Assembly: GCA_030062745.1 (NCBI GenBank)
Contig: CP099842.1
Span: 2,728,001 to 2,792,000, forward strand
Source of the DNA: Capitulum mitella
Lineage: Eukaryota; Arthropoda; Thecostraca; Pollicipedomorpha; Pollicipedidae
Direction: 5' to 3'
DNA: 64,000 bases
Shown here in pieces: positions 45,480 through 57,544 of the stretch. The notes below the pieces were generated by a model. It was not told the origin of the DNA, searched no databases, and saw nothing but the letters and a program-made list of their open reading frames with translations. The position numbers and the translations under genes are program-made. Within the stretch, counting starts at the first letter, position 1, and each line of letters starts with the position of its first letter.

Positions 45480-46560
45480 ACGGACAAGGGGGGTCTAAGT
45501 TTTACCTGTACGTACGTGCACCCGACATGACTGTGACAGGAAAATTAGTGTTCACTAGTGCGTTCATGCACGCTCACCTTGAGACGGATAACCAACTTAG
45601 CAGTTTCCACAAAAATCCTTTCACAGAGAGGCTTACTGGGGGGTAACATGAACGTTTTTCGTCGTGATCTTTGCGTTGGCGCCACAATGTGTGCGGCGAG
45701 GCCCTTTGCTCATTTAATTAATCTCTAGTAATGTCTTAATGACGCAACGGTCCTACTTGGCTTCATCGTAAGTGCGCTGAAGTTTTTCCGCAAACGTCCG
45801 GTTATGACGTCCTTGGAAGCCTGTCTTGGCTTTTATTCATGTATACGTTTATGCGGGGTGTCCAGTTCGGGGTCGTAGAGTATCGGATTCTACTGCTAAT
45901 TGTGTTTTTCATATACCTGTTCATGAGAAACTGAAAGTGTTTTATCTGGGGTTAAGATGAACATATAAACATGGTGAAAACATTTAAAGGTTCCTTCGTG
46001 CGCACCGGCTAGCAGGGCGTGCTTCCAGATACAGGGCTTGCGAGGAGAACGTTCCCTCTTTCATTTTCCCTGCCCTGCGACGAAACCCCTTCAGACTGGT
46101 TAGACCTTGGGCGGTCGAAAATAGAAAGTAGTACTTGAGTAGCCACCAGGCTTTACTTCCTGTCCGCAGAGAAGAAAGGGGACGATTTGTTACGTGACAA
46201 TGTGGTTGGGCCTTCGCCAGCTCCATTCTAGACGCAGTGGGGCCCAACAATAGCGGCGATAATCTCCTTCTCAACCCCATCCATAACACATGAACTGTGG
46301 CCATTTTACCGTTACTCAACCCTTCTTTCTTTACTGCCAGTTTTTACACCTTTATCCGACTGGGGCTATAAGGTCGCCGTGCGCTGAAGTTTTTACGAAA
46401 AACTAGCCCATCGCGAACCGAACGGTTTCCACTTTCTCGCGGGTACGCCAAAGCACAGAAGACCTAATAATAATGGGTTTAATGGCATCATACGGCTGTA
46501 TGGGGCCGGCACGTAAAAATCTAGGGTACGGCCGCGAGAGGCCCAATTACCGTACCCCTT
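45480..46560. other. Intergenic stretch, nothing recognised
   Basis: It contains a homeodomain-like CATTTAATTAATCTC near 45,710. No coding exon supported. Confidence 0.45.
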
Positions 46561-46564
46561 TCAG

Positions 46565-46790
46565 CCGTCAGCGTTCCGCCAGCATCCTTGAGGGTTAAAT
46601 GGCGCCGTCGCAGGTGGCGACCAGCGGAGTCAGCTGAGGCGGAGGACGGCGGGGCGGTAAAAGCCCGCCCTCCGCCGGCCAGCTCTCTGCCAGGCCGTCA
46701 CGGCTCACGACTGGCCGCCGCCGCCGCCGGCTGGGGCCGGGACGGTGGCAAGGGCCGGCCTGCCGCCGTTCTGAGCGGGGAGACCATCCC
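46565..46790. promoter_or_regulatory. CpG island
   Basis: GC-rich with GCCGCCGCCGCCGGCTGG and AAGGGCCGGCCTGCCGCC. No gene follows within splice-compatible reach. Confidence 0.35.
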
Positions 46791-47264
46791 CTCCTGACAA
46801 CGAGCCCTCCCCCTTCTGGAGGGGCGAGGCAGCCACGTGATGTTGTTATCTTCTCGTTACGCGACGCTCTCCTCCCGTTCCACATGTCGCGTAACACGTG
46901 ACACTCGGTCTCTGGGCGTCCGCGCGACACCTTTCGCCTGTGTGCTGGCGCGGTTCAGCTCTACCCCTCTGGAGGCTCATGTTTCGTTCTTCTTCGTCAG
47001 TTTCGGCGGGTCACATGAGGAACACGCCGATCCAGGGGGTCACGTGGAGTGAGAGGCATTGGACTGCTCCTTCAGGAGACAAACGATCCAGCTGACTGGG
47101 AAAAAAACAAAAGAACGTTTGAAGCCTGAAAGAAGTTGTGAACCCATTCGTGACCCAATACTAGTGTTCTCCAAAGCTCAGTGATGTTCTGGGTCCGCCC
47201 CTGTTTCTGCGCAGCGAGGAAACAGCAAATGTCACATGTTACATCCGGTCGGAGGCATCTCAGT

Positions 47265-47670
47265 AATTAAACACACAGCACTGAGCTATAACTGCAGATA
47301 CGTTTTGCCTCATTAGGGTCAGAAGAGAACGAATGGCCTCTTCTCCATCTGGTGAATGCGATTTTATTGGATGTATTGATGGCCACACTATCTGAATCCA
47401 TCCTTCGGCATAACGGGACCCAGAAAAGGATGAGAAACCGGGTCGTTTATGATGTAATGAGCTGCAAGGTAAGTCAACGTAGCCGCCATCTACAAATGGT
47501 GGCGCTGGCATCGTCAGTGTGTACGTCGAAGCCGATGGATTCGTGTTGAACACCGTTTTAGAAAACGCCGCCAAAATTGAATGCCCACGAGTATCTGTGT
47601 GCTGGCCGGGAACTGGGTCATTTCGAGATGAGCGCTTGATCACACGCCGCCGATACATCACCGACGAATC
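47265..47670 (+). pseudogene. Decayed Harbinger (PIF/HARBI1-like) transposase fragment
   Basis: Across shifting frames the plus strand reads FIGCIDGHTI (47363-47392), which resembles the first catalytic block (GCIDGTHI) of Harbinger nucleases. It then reads RMRNRVVYDVMSCK, resembling the NRKGYHSINVQ block, and WPGTGSFRDERL (from 47603), resembling WPGSxHDSxxL. ITDESFPV follows, resembling LGDSGYPL. The order is right, but the spacing between the two Asp blocks is about 30 residues too long, and stops and shifts occur. Best read as an old DNA-transposon relic. The alternative is chance similarity. Confidence 0.4.
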
Positions 47671-47699
47671 GTTTCCAGTCGGCCAAACGCGGCTCCAGT

Positions 47700-48080
47700 G
47701 CTGATCGCGGTCTTCGGCCGGCAGATGGCGCCCGCGGCTCTCGCGGCGTAACGCGCCGCGTCACAAGTGTCCGCCGGCCGGGGTCGCGCGTTGCGACCGC
47801 GGCCGTCACCATTACCGCGTGCCGGCGCCCGGCCGCCGCGCTAGAAAGTGCGTCGGTCCAGGGCCGGCGCGGCGGCGGCGGCGGCCGAGCGCCGCTACCG
47901 GGGAGAGACCAGCTGACTCACGGCAGACGCTGCCGGCCGGGGCCGCTGACCCGCGGCCGCCGCCGCCGCCTATTCACGGCTCGCGCCGTGGGAACTCTCA
48001 CGCGCGCCCCGCGGCCACGGCCGGCGCTACCGGGAGCCGGCGAGAGAAGCTGCGCCGGGCAGCGCGTGGGTCGGCAGGTC
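47700..48080. promoter_or_regulatory. Strong CpG island with GCC trinucleotide runs
   Basis: Contains (GGC)n near 47,868-47,886 and (CCG)n near 47,955-47,970, with GCCGGCCGGGG palindromes. Directly right of the Harbinger-like relic. Confidence 0.4.
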
Positions 48081-48296
48081 CGGTCTTGAGATGGAGACAG
48101 CCGTGCCTCTCGGTAGGGAATGCTGTTTGAACGTGCAATGAGCGGGATAACGCAGTAAATCTGATCTGAACGGATATTTACAGAAGTCCCAGTCTAAAAT
48201 GCCCCTTAAATGAAAGACATGGAAACTGGTTTTGTGATTTAAATCGAAAACATTTTGAAGAAAGCGAATTATGTCATGAAGCCCCCAGTGGCGCCC

Positions 48297-48562
48297 AGGC
48301 ACGTAGCCAGGATTTTCCTCGGGGGGGGGGGCAAATGTCAATTTTTGTTATATGCCGTAGGCATATGGCGAAAGTTTGCAAGAAAGGACAGTAATTTTAG
48401 GCAATTTGTCTTATATTTAATGCACATAGTATAATGTTTGATTTTCAAACATATATATGATCACTATTACGTATTCATGCGAAATCGCCAAGTATGTAAT
48501 GTAGACCGCTTGGCTCAGGGGGGCCATGGCCCCCATGGCTATCCCTTGCCTACGTCCTTGGT
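48297..48562 (+). mobile_element. MITE-like repeat, family M3 copy 2 (~266 bp)
   Basis: Imperfect inverted ends: GGCACGTAGCCAGG (left) and GCCTACGTCCTTGG (right). A G-run then TGTTATATGCCGTAGGC follows on the left, and CGCTTGGCTCAGGGGGGCC on the right. It matches the copy in intron 1 of the gene (14.47-14.77 kb) in order and orientation (opposite strand). Confidence 0.75.
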
Positions 48563-48969
48563 GGCGCCAGATCGGGTCGATATACGATTACTTTGCACAC
48601 CTGGCAATTCTGAACACGCTCCCGCCGTCACCCGTTACCTAAGGTATGTTCGATATTTTTGACCGGTGATTTTGATTTTCGTCCAACACCCAGAAGCCAA
48701 GTTGATCCAACGCCTGAGTCGATTTTTGCCCAGCGCCCCAAATATACCCTTCTGCAATATGCCTTCGTGTTCCCATCGTACTGAAGTCTCTTATCTCGGA
48801 AACTCCACCTGCGGCTGCCTGATGCGTTCCTGCCAACAGAGGTGACCGACTTCTGTAAACAGGTGAGCCGTTCTCCGTCGTGCGCCTGTAGCCACAGTGC
48901 GGTCACGGTAACCACCGCAGAGCCATTACACGGCGAAATGGCGAACACCGCACCGTGCGGTATATCGAG

Positions 48970-49350
48970 CCCTGGATTGGCGGCCGCGCGGATGAGATTA
49001 GGGGGTCGACCGGGCCCAGTCTAATGAGCCGAGCCCCGTGATGGGCTCCGCCGGCGGGAGCCGCGTGTGATGGCCACCCGGACAATGCCCCGTCCCCCGA
49101 TCCGGCCGGCGGCGGCGCGCGCTCAACTGATTCATGACCCACTTGCGCCGCGCCCCGTGGCCGGCCGGCCGGGAAAGTGGGGGGTCTGGCGGCGTGGCTG
49201 ACGGACGCGCTCGCCGCACGAGGTTCGCGCCGGCGTACGCGGTGTTTACCGCGTGCCGGCCGGGATCAGGTTCCTGAGGAGGGCTCCAGGGGCTCCGGGG
49301 CGGCGGCGGCGGAGCGCGCCGTGTGCGCCGACGCCGACTTTGAAATCGGA
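48970..49350. promoter_or_regulatory. CpG island with GGCCGGCCGGCC
   Basis: Between AT-richer blocks. It holds a GGCCGGCCGGCCGGG run near 49,160 and a GATTAG / TAATGAG pair of homeodomain-like words at its left edge (49,000-49,030). Confidence 0.4.
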
Positions 49351-49354
49351 TCGT

Positions 49355-51650
49355 GCCGTCGACGCGCTCCAGTAAGACATGGCTCACCTTACTGGTGGCC
49401 CTCTTGGCTGTTGCTCACAGGAGCCCGCTAGTCCATCAAAGGCTGGCGGAGTCTGATTTAAATTCTGCTTTCGAACGCCGCCAGTTTTAATATCTTTTCA
49501 CGGGAGTTCCGGCGCGAACGGGTTGGCTCTCGTGAGTGTTAGCGCGTCCTTCCCTGGTTTACGCTTCATCTGGACTTTTCGCGACGGAGGAAGTTTGCGT
49601 AAATTAAAAAAAAAATCACTTACAGTCAAGGACCCCCGCTATTGCCCATGTTCGAGGATATACATATATATATACATATACATATATGTATATGTACATA
49701 TATGCATGATCATTTTGTTTCCTTTCACACTGTGTTCATGGGCGTTACGTAAAATTCTTAAGTCGTTGAGGAGCCATGTCTCCCTCGTCCCCTCCTTTGG
49801 CAAAATTAGTTATGACAGAGCCTTTAACGCTGCACGAACGCTTTCCTTGGAAAGTCAGATTTTCCTGCTTCCCAGCAGGAAATCCGCCATCGCCGGCAGA
49901 ATCGAGTCAGACCAGTCGGCAGAAACTGGTTCCCCCTGGCGGCCGCACGCGTCCGCCGTCAGCCAGCGTTAACATAACAATGCCGCCCACGTTGCCATAA
50001 CAACGCCACGTACGCTGGCAGCCTGCAGCGCCGACGGTCCGGCCTAGCAACAGGCAGGAATGGGGGGAGGGGAGGGGCGAATGGCAGAGACGCTCGTCGG
50101 CTGGCTGCCCCTCGGCTTTAGCACATACGGCTTGCACGATATTCACCGAGTAAAAACACGCACCGCCTGAGCGAGTTTTTCATCCTGTTTTTACCAGGCG
50201 GTACGGACGAATGCTCGCCCGGGAAATCGGTAAACAAACTTTCTAATGCTTAGCCTTGCACGCGAGAGTGCCCGACTGAATGTTTACGACTTCTTGCCTG
50301 TACTTGCCTGCAATACGGCGCATGCAATGCGGTAAGCAATGCCAAGCGAAATAATGCCTTTGCAGTATGATTATGATGCAATTCACTCTGCAGTTAGGGG
50401 CTGCAACGGGTCCCAGGATGACGAAAAATCGATGTTGTTTAGGAAGCTTCTTTTCGCAAGACGTCCGCACACAGCTTGGAGAGGGAGGGGGAGGGACATT
50501 TGCATTCTCCCCTTCGATGGTACCCACCTTCAGAGCCATTGGAGTAAATCCAATAGGCAAATTTAGAGCGGTCGCGTCATTTTTGGGTAGGGCAAATGAT
50601 GAAATTGAAAGAATGATTTTTGAAATGTGGCGTAATGCAGTTGCGTAAGATTTATCGCGGCAAGAAAACAAAAAGTATTGAGACCTAACTATGGACCGTG
50701 GGAGAAAGTTTGGGAGAGACTGTAACCCGTTTGGTGTCCCTTGTTTCCTCCGTGTCGTCACTAAGGCAATCCCAACCGTGGCGGTATTTCCGGAACGAGC
50801 CCCTGGAAACTCAGGCATCTCTTCCATGAAACCTAACCCTACATTCCCACTTCTACGGTGGGCTTTTTATATTTATTAAGATGCCGATTTTCATGACTAA
50901 GATGTTGTCATAGATGTTAGTAAACGAGGCTGAAATGGGACACATTCTGCTTTAAACCGAAGCGTGAGGCTTCGCCTTCAAAAGCAAGTTAAGCACAGAA
51001 AAGACCGAGCAGTCAATGCATGACAGTTAACGGCATCCAGTTCGACTCATAGCTGCATGTACGGGATGCTGAGAGAACGTTTCTGAACAACGCCGCATCT
51101 CTTTTGCGCTGACCCTGTTTAGCCTGCTGTCCTTCACATCGTTCGTGCTTACGTGCTACAAGGGGTCAGATCAATTACGCCTACGCCGTTTTGGTGGAAT
51201 GTCATCGACCGTTCAGGAACTTTGACCAAGATGAAAAGTGTTCGGTTAACAAGCTCGACGTTCGTAACTGTGACGCAGACAGGCGGTCATTGTGGCTTCA
51301 GATCATGCCAACCTGTTAACGCTCGAGCTTGCATTTGTCCACGAGCGAGAAATGGGATCCTGGACATGAGGCCTATGGTCTCGCATGAACAGAACCATCG
51401 TGAATCTGCCGGTGACCTGACCACTGTTGACACCGTTCCTACGCCTATGTTTAGAATTGTAGAACACCTCGCCGGTATCGAATATCGAATGTAAAAAAGC
51501 GGGAATATAAATATATAAGCGCCAAAGAGAACACGCTGACAAGTCCCAGCTGGTTCCCAAACCACGACGTCGCCATCGTAAGATGACCGTCGGCTAAATA
51601 GGCCGCTGGGTTACCAACGGCCCAGGCCCGATGCCCCCGTTGTCAAAGGC
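49355..51650. other. Intergenic region with a TA microsatellite, no gene seen
   Basis: A TATACATA repeat spans 49,658-49,708. A G-rich block near 50,476 (GGAGGGGGAGGGACATTTGC) resembles part of the 24.65 kb block. Frames of 90-190 codons at 50.2-50.9 kb show no domain. Confidence 0.5.
49658..49708. repeat. TATACATA microsatellite
   Basis: About 50 bases of ATACATATATATATACATAT-type sequence. Confidence 0.85.
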
Positions 51651-51689
51651 GATTCAAAAGCCCCCCCCCTGTTGCGTGCCAGGTCCGTG

Positions 51690-52345
51690 ACGCCCTTCCC
51701 TTCCTTCTCTTGTATCGCGGCTGCGTGCCCGGCCGCCGGGAACACCTGTGTTTTGACGGAGCGGTGCGTGTGTTTTGCTCGAGAAGGCGTCCTTTACACG
51801 GACTGCCAGCTGAATGGGCCTGGGAAGGCTTTAAATATTCCAGCGGGCCGGCTCGGGACGGACAATGAGGCCTTATCGCGGGACATTCCGTTTTCCTGGA
51901 AAACACGGTACCCTTTCCGAGATCCCACGAGACGAGGCCGGGCCCTGCCCCCTCCGTCCCCTGTGGAGCTGTCGCCGCGGGGCATGCGGCGTCAGGCTCG
52001 GAGGGCAGTGTGACTTGGACGGCCGCAGGAGGGCACCGTGACGAGTGACGACCCCCCTCCGGTACTCTGCGGCGACAGGCGTTCGCGGCCAGTGCAGGAA
52101 GCTGTCCGGAGCGTGTTGCGGTCTCCGGCTCGGGTAGAGTCGGCGGGGGAGGCGCCGGGTGGGCCGACACGTGCCTGTTTGTCTCCCTGCAGACCCCCTC
52201 GGCGCGGCGGAAACCCTACCCGCCGCACGGTGTAGCCGGCGGCGGTACCGGAGCGCTGTTTCGGGGCGGGCGGGGGGGGGGGCGCTGAGACTCGTTTCCG
52301 CGCCGGATGCGGCAGACGTGCTGTCCGCCCCAGCACGCCTTCGAC
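51690..52345. promoter_or_regulatory. CpG island
   Basis: About 650 bases of CpG-rich DNA with a G-run near 52,270. A good acceptor-like GTTTGTCTCCCTGCAG ends near 52,192, but the frame after it stops after 14 codons and no partner exon was found. Confidence 0.35.
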
Positions 52346-52653
52346 AGAGCCGGTACCCGGGGCGCCCGGCCTGGATTTCCTCTGGATCTTGGAAAAGTAT
52401 ACCTCATGTCCGGTCCAGCTGGCGTCCAAGCTTACTACAGCGGCGTCCATCGCCTCATACTGGTTGTCATACAAGTTTCTGTGCGTAAAGTACGCACTCT
52501 GCGTGTAAATATCTAGGATGGTGACCTTGCTATGCAATGGCTACACGACGCAAGAGTGTGACATTTTCCATATGAACTTTCCACCCTCCCATGAATTCTT
52601 AGGCTGTCAGACACGGCGCAGAACGCTGAAGTTCTTCAATGAAAAGTTAGAAA

Positions 52654-52820
52654 CAAGGGCGCAGCCAGAGGGGGCGTGGGCCGTGGCCCCCTAGGCCCGC
52701 ATTTTTTAGTGAAACCCATTGCACATCGTCTTCCCAGCAGGTAGTTTTCATCTGATTTCAGTTCTCACTGGGCTCCGCCCTCCTCCCTCCCTTTAAGAAA
52801 ACCCTGACTGCGTCCCTGGT
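52654..52820 (+). mobile_element. MITE-like repeat, family M1 copy 3 (~167 bp)
   Basis: The best preserved copy of the family. It begins GGGCGCAGCCAGAGGGGGCG and ends CCCTGACTGCGTCCC, a clear imperfect inverted repeat. The interior CCATTGCACATCGTCTTCCC is shared with copies 1 and 2. Confidence 0.75.
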
Positions 52821-52824
52821 TAGA

Positions 52825-53535
52825 AGCGTGCGTGTTGCAGTACTAACAAAATTTTCGAGTGCAAACAAATGCTGTACAAACGAGTGTGCGCTGAGCGCTC
52901 CGAACATGTGATTTCACAACAGGAGAACGTGGGGCCGAACCTCGTCCTGAAGGTTCCCAACTGGGCTACATTTGCGCCACGCCTGCCCACAGGGCCTTCT
53001 CAGGCCGACAAGACAGCTGACGGCGTCCCGATAGCTCACTTGCCAAAAGCTGTGTGGATAATAATACACCTGACGAGGACAGGGGCCGAATAATTACACC
53101 ACCGGTAGCAATTAGTCTTCAGTTTGAACGATTTTCTCAGGAGAGCTGGCATCTGGCAGCACTCTGGAGAAGCCCCAAGGCACTTCCACTTAACCTTGCA
53201 CCGTCGTACGGGCGCTGTTTTGGACAATTTCGGACGGCTCCATCAGCCCTGAGGAGCGCGTTTTCCTCGTCACCCTGATACGAGCACGGACCTTTCCTCC
53301 GCGTGCGTGCTCGTACCAGCACACGACGCTCCACTAATTTGGAGCCTGTCAAGATCGGTGCGGGTCACCTTGTCTTAATCTGTTACCGCTAACAGCCCGT
53401 AAACTGATAGAGCGCGCGGCTGTCCCCGGTCCGCACGACACGCCGTCTGAGCACGGCCACGACGTGCACCGGCCTGCAGCGAGGGCCTATTTTTAGCCGA
53501 CAGCCCCAGACCCTTTTCCATGAAGTGCGCCCAAC
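52825..53535. other. Intergenic stretch, nothing recognised
   Basis: Short frames only. Mixed composition. Confidence 0.45.
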
Positions 53536-53539
53536 CGTG

Positions 53540-54000
53540 CGGCGGGAGATCTGTATCTCGGCTGGCGGTTCGTTCCGAGTGTCCGCCACCGGCTGTCCGC
53601 GGCGACCACCCCGCGCCAGCGGCCTAATATGGCGGCGGCGGCGCGTCGGCCAGACCGTCCAGCCGGCGCCCGCCGCCGTCACGCGCCGCCGTCACGACCG
53701 CGGCGAGCTTCCGCGCGGCGCGGCCGGCCGGACGGTGCCGACGATCGACAGCTCGGTACGGCGGCACGTCCACGGCCTGCCGGCGCCGGCGGCGGCACGG
53801 CCGGGCAGCATCTGGCGGCTCGGCGGCCGGCCCGGGGCGCCGCGCCGGCCGAGGCGACTCCGTGCAGCGCTCCGCAACTGTTACCGGCCCACCTGCAGCC
53901 GGAGCCGCTCCCGGCCGGCCGACCTTGGCTCTCCTGGGTCCGCCGCCGCCGCCGCCGCCGCCGAGAGTAAACCACGTCCAGGCCGTACCGCGCGGGCGAC
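53540..54000. promoter_or_regulatory. Strong CpG island with a CCG trinucleotide run
   Basis: (CCG)n at 53,941-53,964 and GGCCGGCCGG near 53,727. Up to five open frames overlap here on both strands, all without domains. Confidence 0.4.
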
Positions 54001-54532
54001 GATGGGCAGTACAGTGCCGTGCAGAGGTGATGGTCGGAAGGACCGTACCGGACAGAGGTGATGGCAGACGGTGTCCGGAGCAAGGAGCATGTCCGGATAG
54101 GACCACCTTTTGAACTGGAGAAAAGAGAAGAGGAGAGTGGGCTGAGGACTGTGTCCGACAAGGTCTGATGTGATCATGTGACGCCGGAGTTGAAAGTGGC
54201 GTTGACCGTATCAACAGGCTGCACGTCATAATGCTCGTTATGCCCATGCCTCTGCCATGAGACGAGTTTCTAATTAGGGAAAACTCTCCAACAGAAATCT
54301 CAGCTAACCACTTCGCGCAGAAACGCTCACCCGGGGGCTCAGGCTCCCGCTTGGCCCAGTGAACATCTGCCGTCCGGATTACCCCATTATTCTCATGGCA
54401 TACCTCGAGCAGCAGCCTTCCTCGGGCGCCGAGCAGTGGGCCTAGTGTTTCCCTGTCACGCCTGGGTCGCCGCGGGCCCTGCTGTCCTGCGGAAGAGGGG
54501 GAGAAATTGGCTCGGTCACTGCAGGCGGTGCC

Positions 54533-54597
54533 GCTGCTGATGACGTTGCAGGACAGCTGACCGCAGCTGCTGATGACGCTGCAGGACAGCTGACTGC
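54533..54597 (+). repeat. 33-bp tandem duplication
   Basis: Two copies of GCTGCTGATGACGCTGCAGG followed by ACAGCTGAC, with few changes. Each carries a TGACG half-site and a CAGCTG E-box. Confidence 0.8.
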
Positions 54598-54690
54598 GGT
54601 AGCGTCATGCCCGGTCAGACCAGAGCAGAGAACAGCTGACGTTTTGTGGGAGTGAATGCTGTTAAATAAAACTGCATGATAGTAAACTGA

Positions 54691-54721
54691 AGAAGAGAGA
54701 GAGAGAGAGAGAGAGAGAGAC
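54691..54721 (+). repeat. GA microsatellite
   Basis: A near-pure AG run of about 30 bases. Confidence 0.95.
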
Positions 54722-54839
54722 GTGGAGAGAGTTTTTTCCGAGTGGAGCTGCATTTCGTGACATCTGAGTTGAGATTACTTGCAGAGCAGACGGCTGTCTT
54801 AGAACAGTGGCAGATTTGCGAGTTCCCGCAGTGGCGCGC

Positions 54840-55330
54840 TGTCTGGACGCCGCTCTCTCCGTCTCCGCGGTCTCCTCAGCGGCAGTCCTGTCCACTCCTG
54901 CCAGGTCCCCGGCTCTCCCGTGCCCGGAGAGTCGCCGCGCTCGGCTGGCCGGCGCACCGCGTCATTACTGCCGCCCGTCTCCGCCCGGCGCCGCTGCAGG
55001 TGCGCCGCGTGGCGCCAGCCCGTGTCGCCCAGGGCACGCTGAACGCCGGCTTGTCGTCTGCACGACGCTGGCGGCGCCGTTGCGAAATCCGCCATTCCGA
55101 CCGGCATGCAGCGCACAATGGATGACTTCTGCGTGTGTCGGGCGGCCGCGCCACATCCGCGTTGGTGACGTCAACGGCCACTTGGAGCCAGGAGACGGAG
55201 CGGTGCACGATGACGTCAGCAGAAGGCGTGATGACGGGCCTCGGACGAGGCGCATTGTTTCCTCCCGGTGACAGCGCGCCAGCGGCCGGCTGACCGGCTC
55301 CGCGGCCGCGGAGACCTAATGCTTCAGCTG
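54840..55330. promoter_or_regulatory. CpG island with paired TGACGTCA CRE sites
   Basis: Two perfect CRE octamers lie at 55166-55173 and 55210-55217, 44 bases apart (four helical turns), in a CpG-rich block. This is promoter- or enhancer-like. No gene is evident. Confidence 0.45.
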
Positions 55331-55479
55331 TGCGCAGATGCCCCGACAGGACATCGGAATCAGCGCACTTCCTCCAGCTCCTCAGCGGGGAGCCCCTGCG
55401 CCCCTGGACTGAAGAGGGGTCCTGGCGCTCTCGTTCACACCGGTCAAGCCTGCCGACGTCCGGGTCTGACCTACATATG

Positions 55480-55935
55480 GCGCGCATCACCGCCTCGGCC
55501 GGAGCGCCGAACCAAAACAAGCGCGCCGTTTCCGCGTGGTCCGCGCGCGATGATTTGTCCCCAGCGGCGGCGTGTTGGTTTAGGGGCCGGCCGGCGCGTT
55601 GTTCGCGCCAGCACCGCCGGCGAAAACAAACAGACGCCGCCCGGCCGGCGTCGGCGTCGATGAATGGACGCGCGGCGTTCGCGGCGCGGCGCCGTGAGAG
55701 CGGTGGCGCCGTGCTGTTTGTCGGTCGCCGGATGGCGCGGCGTCCCCGGCCGGCGGCGGATGTCGCGCCGCGCCTCGTCCGCCATCCGGCCGCTCGGCCG
55801 CGATAGCCGCGCCGGAGCGGCCGCCGGCGCCGCCCGGCGGGCGTATCGTCGGGATCGGGAGACGGGCCTCAGAGGTGGCCCGCACGCCCCCCGGGGCGCT
55901 GGGGTCACGGAAGGTCGCGGCGCCCTGCACCAGTC
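55480..55935. promoter_or_regulatory. CpG island with GGCCGGCCGGCG motifs
   Basis: GGCCGGCCGGCG near 55,586, CCGGCCGGCG near 55,640 and CCCCGGCCGGCGGCGG near 55,744. Overlapping frames lack domains. Confidence 0.4.
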
Positions 55936-55999
55936 GGGAAGTGGGAAGGAAAAAGCGTCATGCGTGGTGCCGCAAAGAGGCGAAAGCTATGAAGGCTGC

Positions 56000-56695
56000 T
56001 GATGGACAGCCTGGTGTGACACTGTTTTACCGTGCCCCCGCAATCTCTACAAAACGTTTGTTGCACCAGCAAGATGGGAAGTAATGCATGAGGACGTAAA
56101 ACGGAGGCGGATGGTTTTAAAGGAATAAACAAAAAGGACCAACAAACGTTATGTCTCGTGTTGGCAACTAATGCCTGGCGTTATACTAATGACGTGTAAC
56201 ACAGCGTTAAACGGCCACTGACGTAAAACTGCAAAACACGGAAATTCCGCTGTGTTGACATATCGTCATTTGCTTACTTGCCTTTCTGATCCGTCCACGC
56301 TCGAAATTCCTAAAGCCGAATGCTTCTCGGATTTAAATCGACAGCAGACATGAAATGTCCTAACGCTTATAGTCTCAGTAATTAGCCGCATACTAATGAC
56401 CACCGAAACACCCAATTGTTCTTAAACGCTGTGACCTACAGAACTGTTAGATTGAAAGTGAATGATAGTTTTATGACGTCGTTAAGTATTCTTGCGTCTT
56501 GGGTGAAAATGGAACTCTGATGGGGCCAATCGTTTTAAATGCTGTCGTAATGGAGCGAGCTGGCCTTGTAGGGATGTGCAGGCCCCGGCTGTTTCAGCTG
56601 TTTCACCTGCTGCGTCAGAGGCCGCCTCCTGGAGGCCCACCTCGTCTCTCTCTCAGGCAACAGGAGGCGGAGACAGGGGAGAGGGGAGAGAGAGG

Positions 56696-56729
<34 letters not shown>

Positions 56730-57075
56730 GAGAGAGAAAGAGAGGGGGAAAGAGACGGGCAGAAAGAATGAAGGTGGTCGTATGGCTAGTCGTCTCTGCT
56801 CAGGACTGTGGTCTTTCTAGCCTTTTTATAAACAGAGAAAGGGAGCATACAAAAGCGATTAAACATAACTGGAGCATATCTGGGGCTGCAGCATGATTGT
56901 TGCGCAACTTCTTTTGAAAGTGCTTGTATCGAAAGCCCAGGCTAAGTATTCACGACGTGAGCGCTCGTAGCGGCGTTTAGAACAACCTTCAACTTATAAA
57001 TCTCTAGCATTATCGGCTTTCGGGGCCTGCCCCAGAACGAATTCGCCGCGCCTTACATTTCGTCAGCTCATTCAC
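56000..57075. other. AT-rich stretch with a GA microsatellite, no gene seen
   Basis: Apart from the GA tract (listed separately) nothing was recognised. Confidence 0.5.
56671..56757 (+). repeat. GA-rich purine microsatellite
   Basis: About 87 bases of GA/GGGA repeats. It gives an Arg/Glu-rich false frame. Confidence 0.9.
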
Positions 57076-57084
57076 ATTCCCTTG

Positions 57085-57540
57085 AGCCTCCCCCAGAGCG
57101 CAGTGACACCTCGGTGGGGAAACGTCAGGGCCCCGGCCGAGGCGCGAAGCGGGGCGTCCCCTCGTCACGCGGCGCTGGCCGCCGCTCCGCCGGAGTCGGC
57201 GGCACCCCCGGCACCTGGGGATGCCGCTCTCAGGCCGCCGCTGCCTGCCCTGATGGCCGATTACCATAAGGCCTGATTAATGGAGAGACCGTGTACGGAG
57301 ACCGCGACAAGTGCGGCCGTTCGCCGGCCATCTCCCGCCGACAAACAGCTGGCTATTATCGCCGGCCGCGGCCAACGCGGCGCGGCCGAAATGAAAAATG
57401 GACCCGATTGTGGCGCGGTGACGGCATTCAGCCGGCGCGGCGAGGGAGAGGCGGCGACTGCGTGCCGGGGTCGGCCAGGGGCTGCCGGCCACCCATAGCT
57501 GGGGTCGGCGGCACAGCGGAGGACGGGGCAGGACGGTGTG
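57085..57540. promoter_or_regulatory. CpG islands flanking a homeodomain-like block
   Basis: Two CpG-rich blocks (57,090-57,240 and 57,300-57,520) flank GCCGATTACCATAAGG and CTGATTAATGG near 57,255-57,285, which hold TAAT-type homeodomain words. Confidence 0.35.
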
Positions 57541-57544
57541 TCCT

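Noticed and set aside
48211-48222. TGAAAGACATGG, the first 12 bases of miR-71
   Set aside because: The following bases diverge from miR-71 and no hairpin partner is seen nearby.
52170-52235. Strong splice-acceptor-like CTCCCTGCAG followed by a short open frame
   Set aside because: The frame ends after 14 codons and no upstream exon with compatible phase was found.
53525-54247. Several overlapping 100-207 codon frames
   Set aside because: Same compositional cause in a CpG island with a CCG run. No recognisable product.
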